A stretch of DNA of 64,000 nt, from NCBI GenBank assembly GCA_036388675.1, contig DASVRI010000009.1:66652-130651 (forward strand). Direction: 5' to 3'. Below the pieces are notes generated by a model that saw only the letters and a program-made list of their open reading frames with translations, had not been told where the DNA came from and made no database searches. Below, in pieces: positions 27,901 through 35,266 of the stretch (within the stretch, counting starts at the first letter, position 1; every line of letters starts with the position of its first letter). The stretch comes from DASVUS01 sp036388675. Lineage in GTDB: Bacteria; Armatimonadota; Abditibacteriia; Abditibacteriales; Abditibacteriaceae. Position numbers and translations under genes: made by a program.

Positions 27901-30175
27901 TGAAACCTACGTTAAAATAGTCTTCGCCCAGAAAACGCGGGCGCTTCTTGTCCCACACCCAGCGTCCGCGACCGGACGCTTTGCTGCCCGGCTCATTGTC
28001 TTCGTAAGCCAGATCGGGGTAGCGCGGGTCGTTGATATCGTGTAGGTAGTGATCGCCATGCACAGGCAGCGTGTTGGCTTTGGTGGCACCGCCGCCATCC
28101 ACCATTGTCGGTCGTGTCGGATCGACCGCGGCGACAGCCTCCGCCATTTTGGTGATGTAAGGCTCATACTCATCCGAGCCGCCCAGGTTCTCGACGTTGA
28201 TAAAGAGAAACTCGTTGTCGAGCGACCAGATATGAATCGAGGGGTGATTGCGCTCGCCCTTGACTAGCTTCGCCATCTGTTCGCGCGCGTTTTTCATCAA
28301 CTCCATCTTGACGCGCGAGCCGCCATTTTTAGCTTTGAGGGCTTCGTCGGTTTCGTAGGGCTGATAGCCTATGACCTGACCATCGAGCGGGCCGTTGCGG
28401 CGCACCGGAATGCCATTCTTATCCATGAAATCCAGTGCTTCCTGGGTTTCCATTCCTTTCCACAGGCTCGTGTCGTCGGCCTGGCCGCCCTCGGTTGCCA
28501 TTCTCGCGGTGCGCGCATACTTGTGGTGATAATCGAGAAACGCTGCGAGAGATTGGCTCCAGTTTCCACCACCAGCCCACATCTGCCAGTTGATGCCGTT
28601 AAGCTTGAAGCGGGTGCCTTCCCACGACCATTCACGAAAACCAAATCGAGTACTCGCAATGTCAACCGGCTGGCCACCGACCACCAGCGTGGTACGCAGA
28701 TCATAGAGAGCCGGAGAATCTGGCCACCACAATTGCGGATCGGCCCATGCATCAGCAGCTTTGACTACAATGTTCTGCCCTGCGGCCACGGTGAACGGCT
28801 TTTTGGCGAAGGTCTTCTCGCTTTTGCCGGTCGTGACATTGACTGCTTCCCACTGAAGTTCCCCGGTGACAGGTGCGTTGCCGGGGTTGGTGACTTCGAT
28901 GTCCGCGATCATCTGCTTCTTCGCCACCGATGGCTGCGCGAAGACATCCGACACATAAGCCGGGCCACCCGCCGCCACAAAAGTTGGAGTATTTAGAATC
29001 CCCGACTGGAAAGAGTTCCACACCGGATAATCAAGGTTCATGAAGCCTTTGTTGGCCCATGTCACCGGATAGTTGAACATGCGGCGTAACTTCATCGGGT
29101 CATCGGGACTGGTCGAGAAGGCATACCACGCATCACGAATGCCAACCATGATTTCGTTGATGCCCGGCTTGACGGCCTTGCTGACATCAACATCGAAATT
29201 GACAAACGGCTGCGCTTCAAAACCGCACAACTGCCCATTGACATAAACCGTGGTATTCAGGTTGTTCTTCGGAAAGTTGATAAAGAATGAGCGTCCGGCC
29301 ATATTGGCTGGAACTTCAACCCGTGTGCGATACCAGACGCGATGCGCAAGCGTATAGTCGGGGCGAGCTTTGGCTTTGTTGGAGGGCACGGCTATGCTTT
29401 TCCACAGAGGAGCTTTGGGCAGCGAGCCAATGGGCACCGCGACTTCCTTTGGCAAGTCCTCATCGTCACGCGCAATTTCCCACTGGCCCTTGAGCGAAGT
29501 TTCCGAGCGGACGCCACCCGTCGCTGCGGGCACTTTGAAGACGTGCTTGGCGGCGGCTTCGTCCTCAGCAGTTCGACCGCTTTGCCCCGGCTTATGCGGG
29601 CCGTCCGGACGAAACTCGCCCGGCGAAATCACAATAGCGTCGCTGGCATAAAGGACTTTCTGCACTTCGCTTTTTTCGTTTTTGCTTGCGGCGAGGCGAA
29701 TCTCCAACGTGTGGTCGCCTGCCTTCATGTCGCGCTCGCCCAGTTTGAGCCAGGCGACTTCCGTCCACTCGGCAAGCGGCATCAAGTCCCTCGTCAGGTC
29801 ATCCGGCGAAGATTTGTTCCACTCGCCGCCATCAACGCGCCACTCAAATGGCGAACGCACAAACTCGAATCCGACACGGTTCCAGATCTGGTGTTTGCCC
29901 GCACTTCTCAAGTTGAACTTGTAAGAGAGCAGGCCACCATCCGCGGGCAAGTCCGTGGCGACTTTATTAGCGTCGATGTTAACGTTGATCCATTTGCCTT
30001 CCGATAGATACTGCGTCGTGCCCCAACCGGCGGCTTCGAGTTTCAAGTTACTTGAAGCGGTATTTTCCGCTTCGATCCACACCGCGTCAGTATTTTCGGC
30101 GTGCGCTACTGAACCCAATCCTAATAAAGAAAGCACGATAGTGGACACGAAAGTCTGGCGATGTGGCGATTTCAT
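24995..30175 (-). CDS. Very large exported GH2-like multidomain hydrolase
   Basis: A 1726-residue exported protein with a signal peptide (FVSTIVLSLLGLGSVAHA). Order: carbohydrate-binding-like beta-sandwich (30-180); GH2 sugar-binding jelly roll with FFINFPKNNLNTTVYVNGQLCGFEAQPF; immunoglobulin-like domain; TIM barrel whose strand-4 motif HIWSLDNEFLF has the acid/base Asn-Glu pair, preceded by FGFREWSWEGTRFKLNGINW. The second half (about 1000-1350) is Rossmann-like or glutamine-amidotransferase-like, followed by a galactose-binding-like domain (FTWVGNKNYWLPNKVSLTF) and a long unassigned C-terminus. ATG 30175 has AAGGAAC upstream; the frame extends to 30232. Ordinary GH2 enzymes are 600-1100 residues, so this is unusually long. 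Probably a periplasmic beta-galactosidase-like enzyme; exact activity unknown. Confidence 0.82.
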   Translation of the reverse strand: MKSPHRQTFVSTIVLSLLGLGSVAHAENTDAVWIEAENTASSNLKLEAAGWGTTQYLSEGKWINVNIDANKVATDLPADGGLLSYKFNLRSAGKHQIWNRVGFEFVRSPFEWRVDGGEWNKSSPDDLTRDLMPLAEWTEVAWLKLGERDMKAGDHTLEIRLAASKNEKSEVQKVLYASDAIVISPGEFRPDGPHKPGQSGRTAEDEAAAKHVFKVPAATGGVRSETSLKGQWEIARDDEDLPKEVAVPIGSLPKAPLWKSIAVPSNKAKARPDYTLAHRVWYRTRVEVPANMAGRSFFINFPKNNLNTTVYVNGQLCGFEAQPFVNFDVDVSKAVKPGINEIMVGIRDAWYAFSTSPDDPMKLRRMFNYPVTWANKGFMNLDYPVWNSFQSGILNTPTFVAAGGPAYVSDVFAQPSVAKKQMIADIEVTNPGNAPVTGELQWEAVNVTTGKSEKTFAKKPFTVAAGQNIVVKAADAWADPQLWWPDSPALYDLRTTLVVGGQPVDIASTRFGFREWSWEGTRFKLNGINWQMWAGGGNWSQSLAAFLDYHHKYARTARMATEGGQADDTSLWKGMETQEALDFMDKNGIPVRRNGPLDGQVIGYQPYETDEALKAKNGGSRVKMELMKNAREQMAKLVKGERNHPSIHIWSLDNEFLFINVENLGGSDEYEPYITKMAEAVAAVDPTRPTMVDGGGATKANTLPVHGDHYLHDINDPRYPDLAYEDNEPGSKASGRGRWVWDKKRPRFLGEDYFNVGFNPADYAQWGGEVAFQSKNATKPVASTLARMLTEGYRWSGVAAFEMLFSDNTTDSGYETAFLPRAAFIRQWNWTFESGQKVARTVGLFNDTRYADPMTFTWKLMVAGKQVSTETGTYNVAPGTNKKFDIVVPMPQVTARTEGQLLLTLTVQGKEVFRDTKAVSILPVPGFGAVATAPAAKPAANKPAASARTLMQVIKRSHAQMKPVASAASSLVLFDPQGNVATYLKSRGVAFTTINSLETLPAAGRVLVVGKDAISESDSTSTSLAAYAATGRTVIVLEQKNPLKYGALQAEMEPSDATGNVGFIEDSSHPALRNLQDKDFFTWGANEPLYRNAYVKPTRGARSLVQTHTRLLNSALVEIPTGKGLMLLSQLTIAEQLSDNSVARTLLANLVNYASTYKQTFREVALAVGDNAQLLKVMDALGVRYSKATDALSAISDPKVKLAVVNASPGNLKQLAANLPKVEAFNKAGGYIVFNNLTPEGLSDYNKIVGFDHMIRPMQRERVLFSAVRDPLMAGVTTGDIVMLTGERIFGFTADEYTVSDEFSYIVDYDEVAPFAKSTFVSYGNITNGFVGSDGWPLIINWELPKTDNGGFGPALVPFSLPKPQTITEFTWVGNKNYWLPNKVSLTFDGKDKQTYDVPANDEPQVLEVKPARTAKDFTLAIEGWQEKPDARPLIGIDNIYLKAQRPADFYQKVKPMLNIGGMMHYPRGAGGMVLANLAFKDNEAVPLNAIKKRNILQAVLRNLKAPFGGANVVVGTNVNYTPINFGDFQNKLTQYRTNRGWFGDANRTFNALATGTQKFAGVTFNIYDFATSPVPTAIMLGGEGIPNNPPQEVKGIPINKKADALFFLHTARIDQRRNNEEVRDNKKFEMARYILHYADGQSVTIPIYSEIDIEHYRQETPKAIPGAQTAWVSPYEGSNESAVAYMKQWNNPRPDVAIKSIDMTYGADKRGVPVLLAITAAMAGK

Positions 30176-30327
30176 GAGTTCGTTCCTTGTATTGAAGGAG
30201 CACACGATCGAGTACTCGAATGCGCTGAGCAACGCCCGCTTCTACTTGACTCTAAACTTGAAAGTCTGCTGGCGCAGGAAGAGCACATAACGTTGTAATC
30301 CGTTGGCATTAACAGACGTGCGAGACG

Positions 30328-31455
30328 TCAATTTTCAAGACGAATCTTCGGCTTGATTGTGATATTTCGCATGGTCACTGGTTCGCCACGCAGCAGCGTT
30401 TCAAGTTGATCGAACATGGCTTGCACGATCTCACTGGAGTCGTATTCGATAAGTGTCAAATCATCTTCATACGGGCGCAAAACCGGTGAGTCGGTGTTAG
30501 CGTGTGAGGCGATGACGATGTCTCGATTTGGAAGGATGTCGAGTTTCTGCAAAGCCGGCATCACATCGCGTGTCAGGATGTCGTTCGTGATCAGCAGTCC
30601 ATCAGGCCAGTTTTTGCGAGGTGCACCGAAAACTTCCTGCACCCAGTCGCGCGCCTGATCGAATCCGGCAGGGGCCGCGATTTCGCGCGTTTGAGGCCTC
30701 AACCAGTTGTTATTGAACTCCAGATTCTTTGCGGTCAGAAGGCGACGAAAGGCTCTTGCTTCAGCGCGTTTTTCTGCTCGTCTATCTGCTCGTCTATCGG
30801 ATCCCGGCTCACTCCACATCTCACTCCATATCGCAAGACGGCGGCAACCCCGCGCGGCCAAAGCCTCGATACCCAACTTCACCACGTCGACGATCTCCAT
30901 GTTCACCGAGACTGGCCCCAGGCCTCCGAATGCAACAACGGCGGTGCCCCGCTTGTTTATCCATTCGACAGTCTCGTCCGGCACTCCGACCGTCAACACA
31001 CCCTGCACGCGACCCGCTTCAATGTCATCAATTAAAGCCGAATGCAGGGCCGGTTCTTCCGTCCGGTATTCTGTTTCGAGGGTTGAGAAATGAAACGCCA
31101 GGTCGTAGTTGCTTCCGGCCACGCGAAGTCGAGCTTCGCGCACGATCAGCTCCCAGAAGCCACGAAGGCGCGGCTCAAGAGAAAACTGAGGATCACAAAC
31201 CAGTGCGATGCTGCGCTTAAGCTGAGAAGATACAAAGATGCCGGCGCCCTGTCGCCGCATGATAATGCCCTGCGCTTCAAGCTGCCCCAGAGCCGCATCC
31301 AACGTGGCTTTACTGACACGGGTCTGCTCGCACAAATTAGCAAATGTCGGCATGCGCGCATCCGGCCCCAGGTTATAAGCCATCTGCGACAACTGCGCGT
31401 AAGCCTGATCGAACTTTGCCACCGGCCGCACGGTGGGTTCTTTGATGGTGTTCAT
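30328..31455 (-). CDS. GntR-type regulator with LacI-like sensor domain
   Basis: A 375-residue hybrid regulator: an N-terminal GntR winged helix (MPTFANLCEQTRVSKATLDAALGQLEAQGII, then RRQGAGIFV as the wing) joined to a periplasmic-binding-protein-like domain as in LacI/AraR (SIALVCDP, GVLTVGVPDE, DGLLITNDILTRDVMPAL, DIVIASHANTD). Such AraR-type proteins sense sugars. An arginine-rich insertion (RRADRRAEKRAEAR, near 225) made of short DNA repeats interrupts the sensor. An inverted repeat 20 bp before its start, repeated at 35.1 kb, is its likely operator, implying autoregulation. It presumably controls the neighbouring glycan genes. Confidence 0.85.
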   Translation of the reverse strand: MNTIKEPTVRPVAKFDQAYAQLSQMAYNLGPDARMPTFANLCEQTRVSKATLDAALGQLEAQGIIMRRQGAGIFVSSQLKRSIALVCDPQFSLEPRLRGFWELIVREARLRVAGSNYDLAFHFSTLETEYRTEEPALHSALIDDIEAGRVQGVLTVGVPDETVEWINKRGTAVVAFGGLGPVSVNMEIVDVVKLGIEALAARGCRRLAIWSEMWSEPGSDRRADRRAEKRAEARAFRRLLTAKNLEFNNNWLRPQTREIAAPAGFDQARDWVQEVFGAPRKNWPDGLLITNDILTRDVMPALQKLDILPNRDIVIASHANTDSPVLRPYEDDLTLIEYDSSEIVQAMFDQLETLLRGEPVTMRNITIKPKIRLEN

Positions 31456-31474
31456 GAATTCTATTCATGCAGTA

Positions 31475-31502
31475 TAACTGTCCTGAAAAAGTAGGACAGT
31501 TA
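31475..31502. promoter_or_regulatory. Candidate operator of the GntR/LacI-hybrid regulator (site 1)
   Basis: TAACTGTCCT (31475-31484), spacer GAAAAAGT, then AGGACAGTTA (31493-31502): a perfect 10-base inverted repeat 20 bp upstream of the regulator. On the leftward strand a TATACT -10-like hexamer overlaps its gene-proximal edge. Site 2 at 35129-35152 shares the arms TTGTCCT/AGGACAA and an identical spacer. Confidence 0.75.
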
Positions 31503-31611
31503 AGCCATAGAATAGTGGCGGTGTGGATTCAAGTGTTGACGTTGATGAAGCCACCACTGGTATAAGGGGACACTGAATCAGCAATTCGCAGCTACACAGG
31601 TATTCCAGGGA

Positions 31612-33000
31612 TTAGCCGCGATACTCATATGCGCCTATGTCGGGGCGAGAATCGCGCAACCGTCCGCCTTTATCGCGAACGGGGACATTGCCCGACACGC
31701 CGGCGTTGATGGCGGGCGAACCTTTTTTCAAACGAAAGTCACCTTTGGCGGCGTCCACAAAAAGCGGATCGCCCGTTACGTTGCCGATGCCGGGCTGATC
31801 GGTATTGCCTTCGCCAAACAGAAGGTTGTTCATTATGATGGCACTCGGCGGGCGCCTGCCTTCGATGGTTAGGAGCGGCGCTCCAGTGTTGCCGCTGAGG
31901 ATGTTGTTTTTCACCACGAGGTTCTCTACCTTGTCGCTTTCAAAGCGCATCCCGCCGCCCCACGGGCTGCCGGCCTCCCTACCGTTGTTGACAATCGTGT
32001 TGTTGATGAAATACAGATTTTTCTTTGTTATCGGCCTGTTTGCCGGCGTCACATTAAGTTCGCCCTCGCCATCCTCTCCCCATTTCATAACGCCCATTCC
32101 AGGACCACGATTGTTGTAGACCAGGTTGTTCACAAACCACACGTCGTTCAACTGGCCGCCCATCTCGCCGGACATAATGAAACCGAATCCGCAATCGTGC
32201 ACGACATTGTTAAAAAAGCGAATATCGTAAGTCGGTTTGTCCCAGGAATCGGCATACAACCCTTGACGGTCGACGTGATGCACGTGGTTGCCCACGACAC
32301 GAACGTGCCTCGCGCCATCTTTCACATCAATGCCTTCATGCCCGGTGTGATGAACATGGTTGTAGTTGACTTCAACGTACTCGGAGCGCTTGATGCTAAT
32401 CGTTTCTTCACCACCGCGCTGACACGCTTTTTCGACTTCGTTATTCAGCACGGAAACCTGCGCCGAGAAATCGACATGAATACCGGAATCGGCGCTGTTA
32501 AAAGTGTGACAGTGTTCAACGCGAATGTTTTTGGAGCCGCCCACGAAAATGCCGATGCCTTGTGGCAACGCGTTTTGTACTTTGAGGCCGCTGATGTTCA
32601 AATACGATTGCCCGTTGGTGTTGAAGACGCCGCGCTCCGGCAAATCAAGACCGTCCAAAATCGCGCCTGCCGTGCCGATGTATGAAATGGGACGGCCCTC
32701 TTTACCCGACTTTTTGGCCACGACGCGTTCGCGATAAACGCCCGCCGCGATCATCACGCGGTCGCCCGCCGACATTGTATCCGCTGCTTTTTGGATTGTT
32801 TTCCACGGTTTGGCCTTGCTGCCGTTGGCCGCGTCGTCCCCTGTTGGCGAGATATGATAAACGCGGCCGGTGACTTTAGCAGAAGTCGCCGCCTGAGACG
32901 CACCGATTCTCGGCGCGGTCTGCGCGTTGATGCCGCTACAAAACGCCATCGCTGCCACAACAACGCCGGCGCACATCCACTTCCAGTGTGAAATTTTCAT
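31612..33000 (-). CDS. Exported right-handed beta-helix protein (pectate lyase fold)
   Basis: A 462-residue exported protein with signal peptide (WMCAGVVVAAMAFCSGINA) and one parallel beta-helix. The N-terminal cap VYHISPTGDDAANGSKAKPWKTIQKAADTM and AGVYRERVV are typical of DUF1565/PL9-like pectate-lyase-superfamily proteins. Helical turns rich in His and Asn follow (NYNHVHHTGHEGIDVKDGA, RVVGNHVHHVDRQGLYADSW). The C-terminal GDPLFVDAAKGDFRLKKGSPAINAG and DIGAYEYRG ends are the usual family closure. It likely binds or cleaves acidic polysaccharide outside the cytoplasm. It lies alone between the regulator and the PhyH gene. Confidence 0.83.
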   Translation of the reverse strand: MKISHWKWMCAGVVVAAMAFCSGINAQTAPRIGASQAATSAKVTGRVYHISPTGDDAANGSKAKPWKTIQKAADTMSAGDRVMIAAGVYRERVVAKKSGKEGRPISYIGTAGAILDGLDLPERGVFNTNGQSYLNISGLKVQNALPQGIGIFVGGSKNIRVEHCHTFNSADSGIHVDFSAQVSVLNNEVEKACQRGGEETISIKRSEYVEVNYNHVHHTGHEGIDVKDGARHVRVVGNHVHHVDRQGLYADSWDKPTYDIRFFNNVVHDCGFGFIMSGEMGGQLNDVWFVNNLVYNNRGPGMGVMKWGEDGEGELNVTPANRPITKKNLYFINNTIVNNGREAGSPWGGGMRFESDKVENLVVKNNILSGNTGAPLLTIEGRRPPSAIIMNNLLFGEGNTDQPGIGNVTGDPLFVDAAKGDFRLKKGSPAINAGVSGNVPVRDKGGRLRDSRPDIGAYEYRG

Positions 33001-33113
33001 TGTTTAGCTCCAAAAGACGACATCGTTTCTGTCATCCCGACGCTGATTCATTTCAGCTTGTACTGGCTCGCAACGATTGAACCTTGTTCACATTCTCAAC
33101 TCTCAGAAGAAAT

Positions 33114-33920
33114 TCAATGAACGCCGCGACCGCGCGCCGCTTCCAACAAGTGCGCGTAATTCTTGGAAGGGTCAGCCAAATTATTGCCCGCCTTATCACG
33201 TCCACGTGCCGGATAAAGCAAAATCTGGTTTTCCCATTTGGGTGCGAGCCGCACGTGAGACGGCACAAAGCGCATGGTGAAGCCGCAACGCCTGATCGAA
33301 CTCCTGTTGGGCGGGCTGCCGTGAATGAGGCGCGCATCGTGCAAACTGGCCTGATTCGGGTCTAACTCAATCGGAATCGAGTACTCGGCACGTTGTTGTT
33401 GCCGCACAATTTCAGTAGGGAAAACCGCCTTCTCTCCATCCACAGCGTGATAATCAGAAAAGCCTGATTGTTGCGTGACGTGCGAACGTGGAACAACAGA
33501 CATACAGCCGTTGGCGATTGTCGAAGGATCGATCGCGAGCCACACCGTAACGGCTTCCATCGGTTCCAGCATACCTTTCCAGTAGGCCGAATCTTCGTGC
33601 CACGGCACACGACGCCCGTCGCCTTGCGGCTTGCAAATGAAGTGTGTGGAGAACAAATTAAAATCCGGCCCCAGCAGCGGCTCGACTAAATCGAGTACTC
33701 GGTCGGACAACACCCAGTCGAATAATTTGGTGTCGGTGAAGTGCGGCTTGTCCATCGCTTCAGGGCGTTCTCCGCGCGCTTCGTGTTCCTGCAACTTCGT
33801 CTCGAAATGATCGCGCAACGCAGCAAACTGCGCCTCTTCCAAAACCGGCTCTATGTACTTTAAGTAGCCCTCGCGCCGAAAAGCGGCGATTTGTTCCTCA
33901 TCCAAACGCGGTGTGTTCAT
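33114..33920 (-). CDS. Phytanoyl-CoA dioxygenase family protein
   Basis: A 268-residue Fe(II)/2-oxoglutarate oxygenase, second of its family here and only distantly similar to the one at 16.5 kb. The metal motif is in VPWHEDSAYWKG (His and Asp, about 128), with RLIHGSPPNRSSIRR giving the distal His and the 2-oxoglutarate arginine. VWLAIDPSTIANGCMSVVPRSH is the characteristic core. It lies 33 bp after the broken 2-hydroxyacid dehydrogenase and may share its promoter with operator site 2. Two GAGTACTC copies fall inside. Substrate unknown. Confidence 0.87.
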   Translation of the reverse strand: MNTPRLDEEQIAAFRREGYLKYIEPVLEEAQFAALRDHFETKLQEHEARGERPEAMDKPHFTDTKLFDWVLSDRVLDLVEPLLGPDFNLFSTHFICKPQGDGRRVPWHEDSAYWKGMLEPMEAVTVWLAIDPSTIANGCMSVVPRSHVTQQSGFSDYHAVDGEKAVFPTEIVRQQQRAEYSIPIELDPNQASLHDARLIHGSPPNRSSIRRCGFTMRFVPSHVRLAPKWENQILLYPARGRDKAGNNLADPSKNYAHLLEAARGRGVH

Positions 33921-33953
33921 GTGTCTCCTGTTAATTCCACAATAAGCTTAAAG

Positions 33954-34995
33954 TTATCCGACGGGCTTGGAGCGCAGCCGCGACACGATGCCCTGCGTCG
34001 CACGCTGCATGCGCTGTGGCGGCAAACCGCGCAGAATCCATTCAAGATCGTCAACGACCATTTCACCCATCTGCGTCCACACTTCCGGCACGTTGCCCGC
34101 GCAATGAGCCGACAGAATCGTGTTCGGCGTGTCACGCACACGGGCATCGCGTGCAATCGGCTCGTCGGGAAAGACATCAATTGCGGCGCGAATGTGACCC
34201 GAGGCGGCTGCATCCAGCAAATCGTCCCAGTGCACCACACCGCCGCGCGACACCAAAACCACAATCGAGCCGCGCTGCATTGCCTCGAAGAAGCGCTCAT
34301 TCAAGCCGTACTGATTTTCAGTTATGGTAGCCGCCAGAATAAACACTACGCGGCTGCGCTGGAATACTTCCATCAGGCCGCACGGTTCAACATTCATCTC
34401 GCGCAAAACCGCAGGCTGAATCCACGGATCGTGAACTAAAATGTCGCGGCTGAACGGCTGAAGCAGCGGCAACAACGCGCGCCCCAGATTGCCGCAACCG
34501 ACTAATCCCAGCGTTTTGCCCGACAGCAAAAATGTGTCTTGATTGGCGCCTTCGTCGTAGAGAATCTCAGTTCGCGCGCATCTGGGCTTCGCCGCGCGGA
34601 ATGCCACGCGCGGCGGAAAGCGCCAGTCCCAGTGCCATTTCTGCGACCGCTCCCGCGAAAACCGGTGCCGTGGAAAGCACAGCAATGCCGCGACGAAAAC
34701 ATTCGTCGTAATCGACGTTGGGCATGAAGTTGCTTTCCACGTTAAAAATAGCACGCAAATGTGGAGCGCGATCCAGACGCTCTTTCGGCATATCGCTTTG
34801 CCCGACCAGGGCCATCGTGTGCGGCAAATGCTCGTCGATGAAATCTTCGCTGGCGCGTTTGTCGCCATCGTGCCACACCACACGGCCCATTTGCTCTAAG
34901 CGCTCTTTATCGCGCCGCGCAAAGATCAAATCAATCGGTCGCGGATACGGGTCGAAGAGAACGATGTCGTTTGTAGCGTCAGTGGAATTGCCCAT
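33954..34995 (-). pseudogene. D-isomer-specific 2-hydroxyacid dehydrogenase, frameshifted
   Basis: A D-2-hydroxyacid dehydrogenase (phosphoglycerate dehydrogenase superfamily) split by one frameshift. The 5' frame (34995 to a TGA at 34567) encodes the substrate-domain part, with LRAIFNVESNFMPNVDYDECF and AVAEMALGLALSAARGIPRGEAQ. The other frame continues from about 34575 with RTEILYDEGANQDTF, the NAD motif TLGLVGCGNLGRALL, the AIDVFPDEPI region and the SAHCAGN His. The break is in an alternating GCGCGCG tract. A single-base change restores about 347 residues, so it is a recent pseudogene, a sequencing error or recoding. It is divergent from the 35267 gene and shares operator site 2. Confidence 0.8.
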
Positions 34996-35128
34996 GATTG
35001 GTTAAACGAGAAAACTGTTGTTGCGCTTTAAACTCTAAGTCTCAGGCCTCCATAGAGTTGCACACAAACTCAGCACAAGGTTGCCGCTGGTTGCAGCATG
35101 GTTTCTTTGATTGGGTTCCCGTAGTATA

Positions 35129-35152
35129 ATTGTCCTGAAAAAGTAGGACAAT
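35129..35152. promoter_or_regulatory. Candidate operator of the GntR/LacI-hybrid regulator (site 2)
   Basis: ATTGTCCT (35129-35136), spacer GAAAAAGT identical to site 1, then AGGACAAT (35145-35152). It lies in the divergent promoter region between the 2-hydroxyacid dehydrogenase (start 134 bp left) and the GH-A hydrolase (start 115 bp right). TATACT on the leftward strand and TATAAT (35125-35130) on the rightward strand overlap it, so binding could silence both directions. Confidence 0.75.
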
Positions 35153-35266
35153 CCTGAATTTAATCAGTGGCAGTGGAAGTTCAATTTTCATAGCGCTGAT
35201 ATTGGCGTTTGCAGCTATCACCAGCGTGCCAGTAATTGTCATTCTTTCTGCCACCACAGGGATGCT

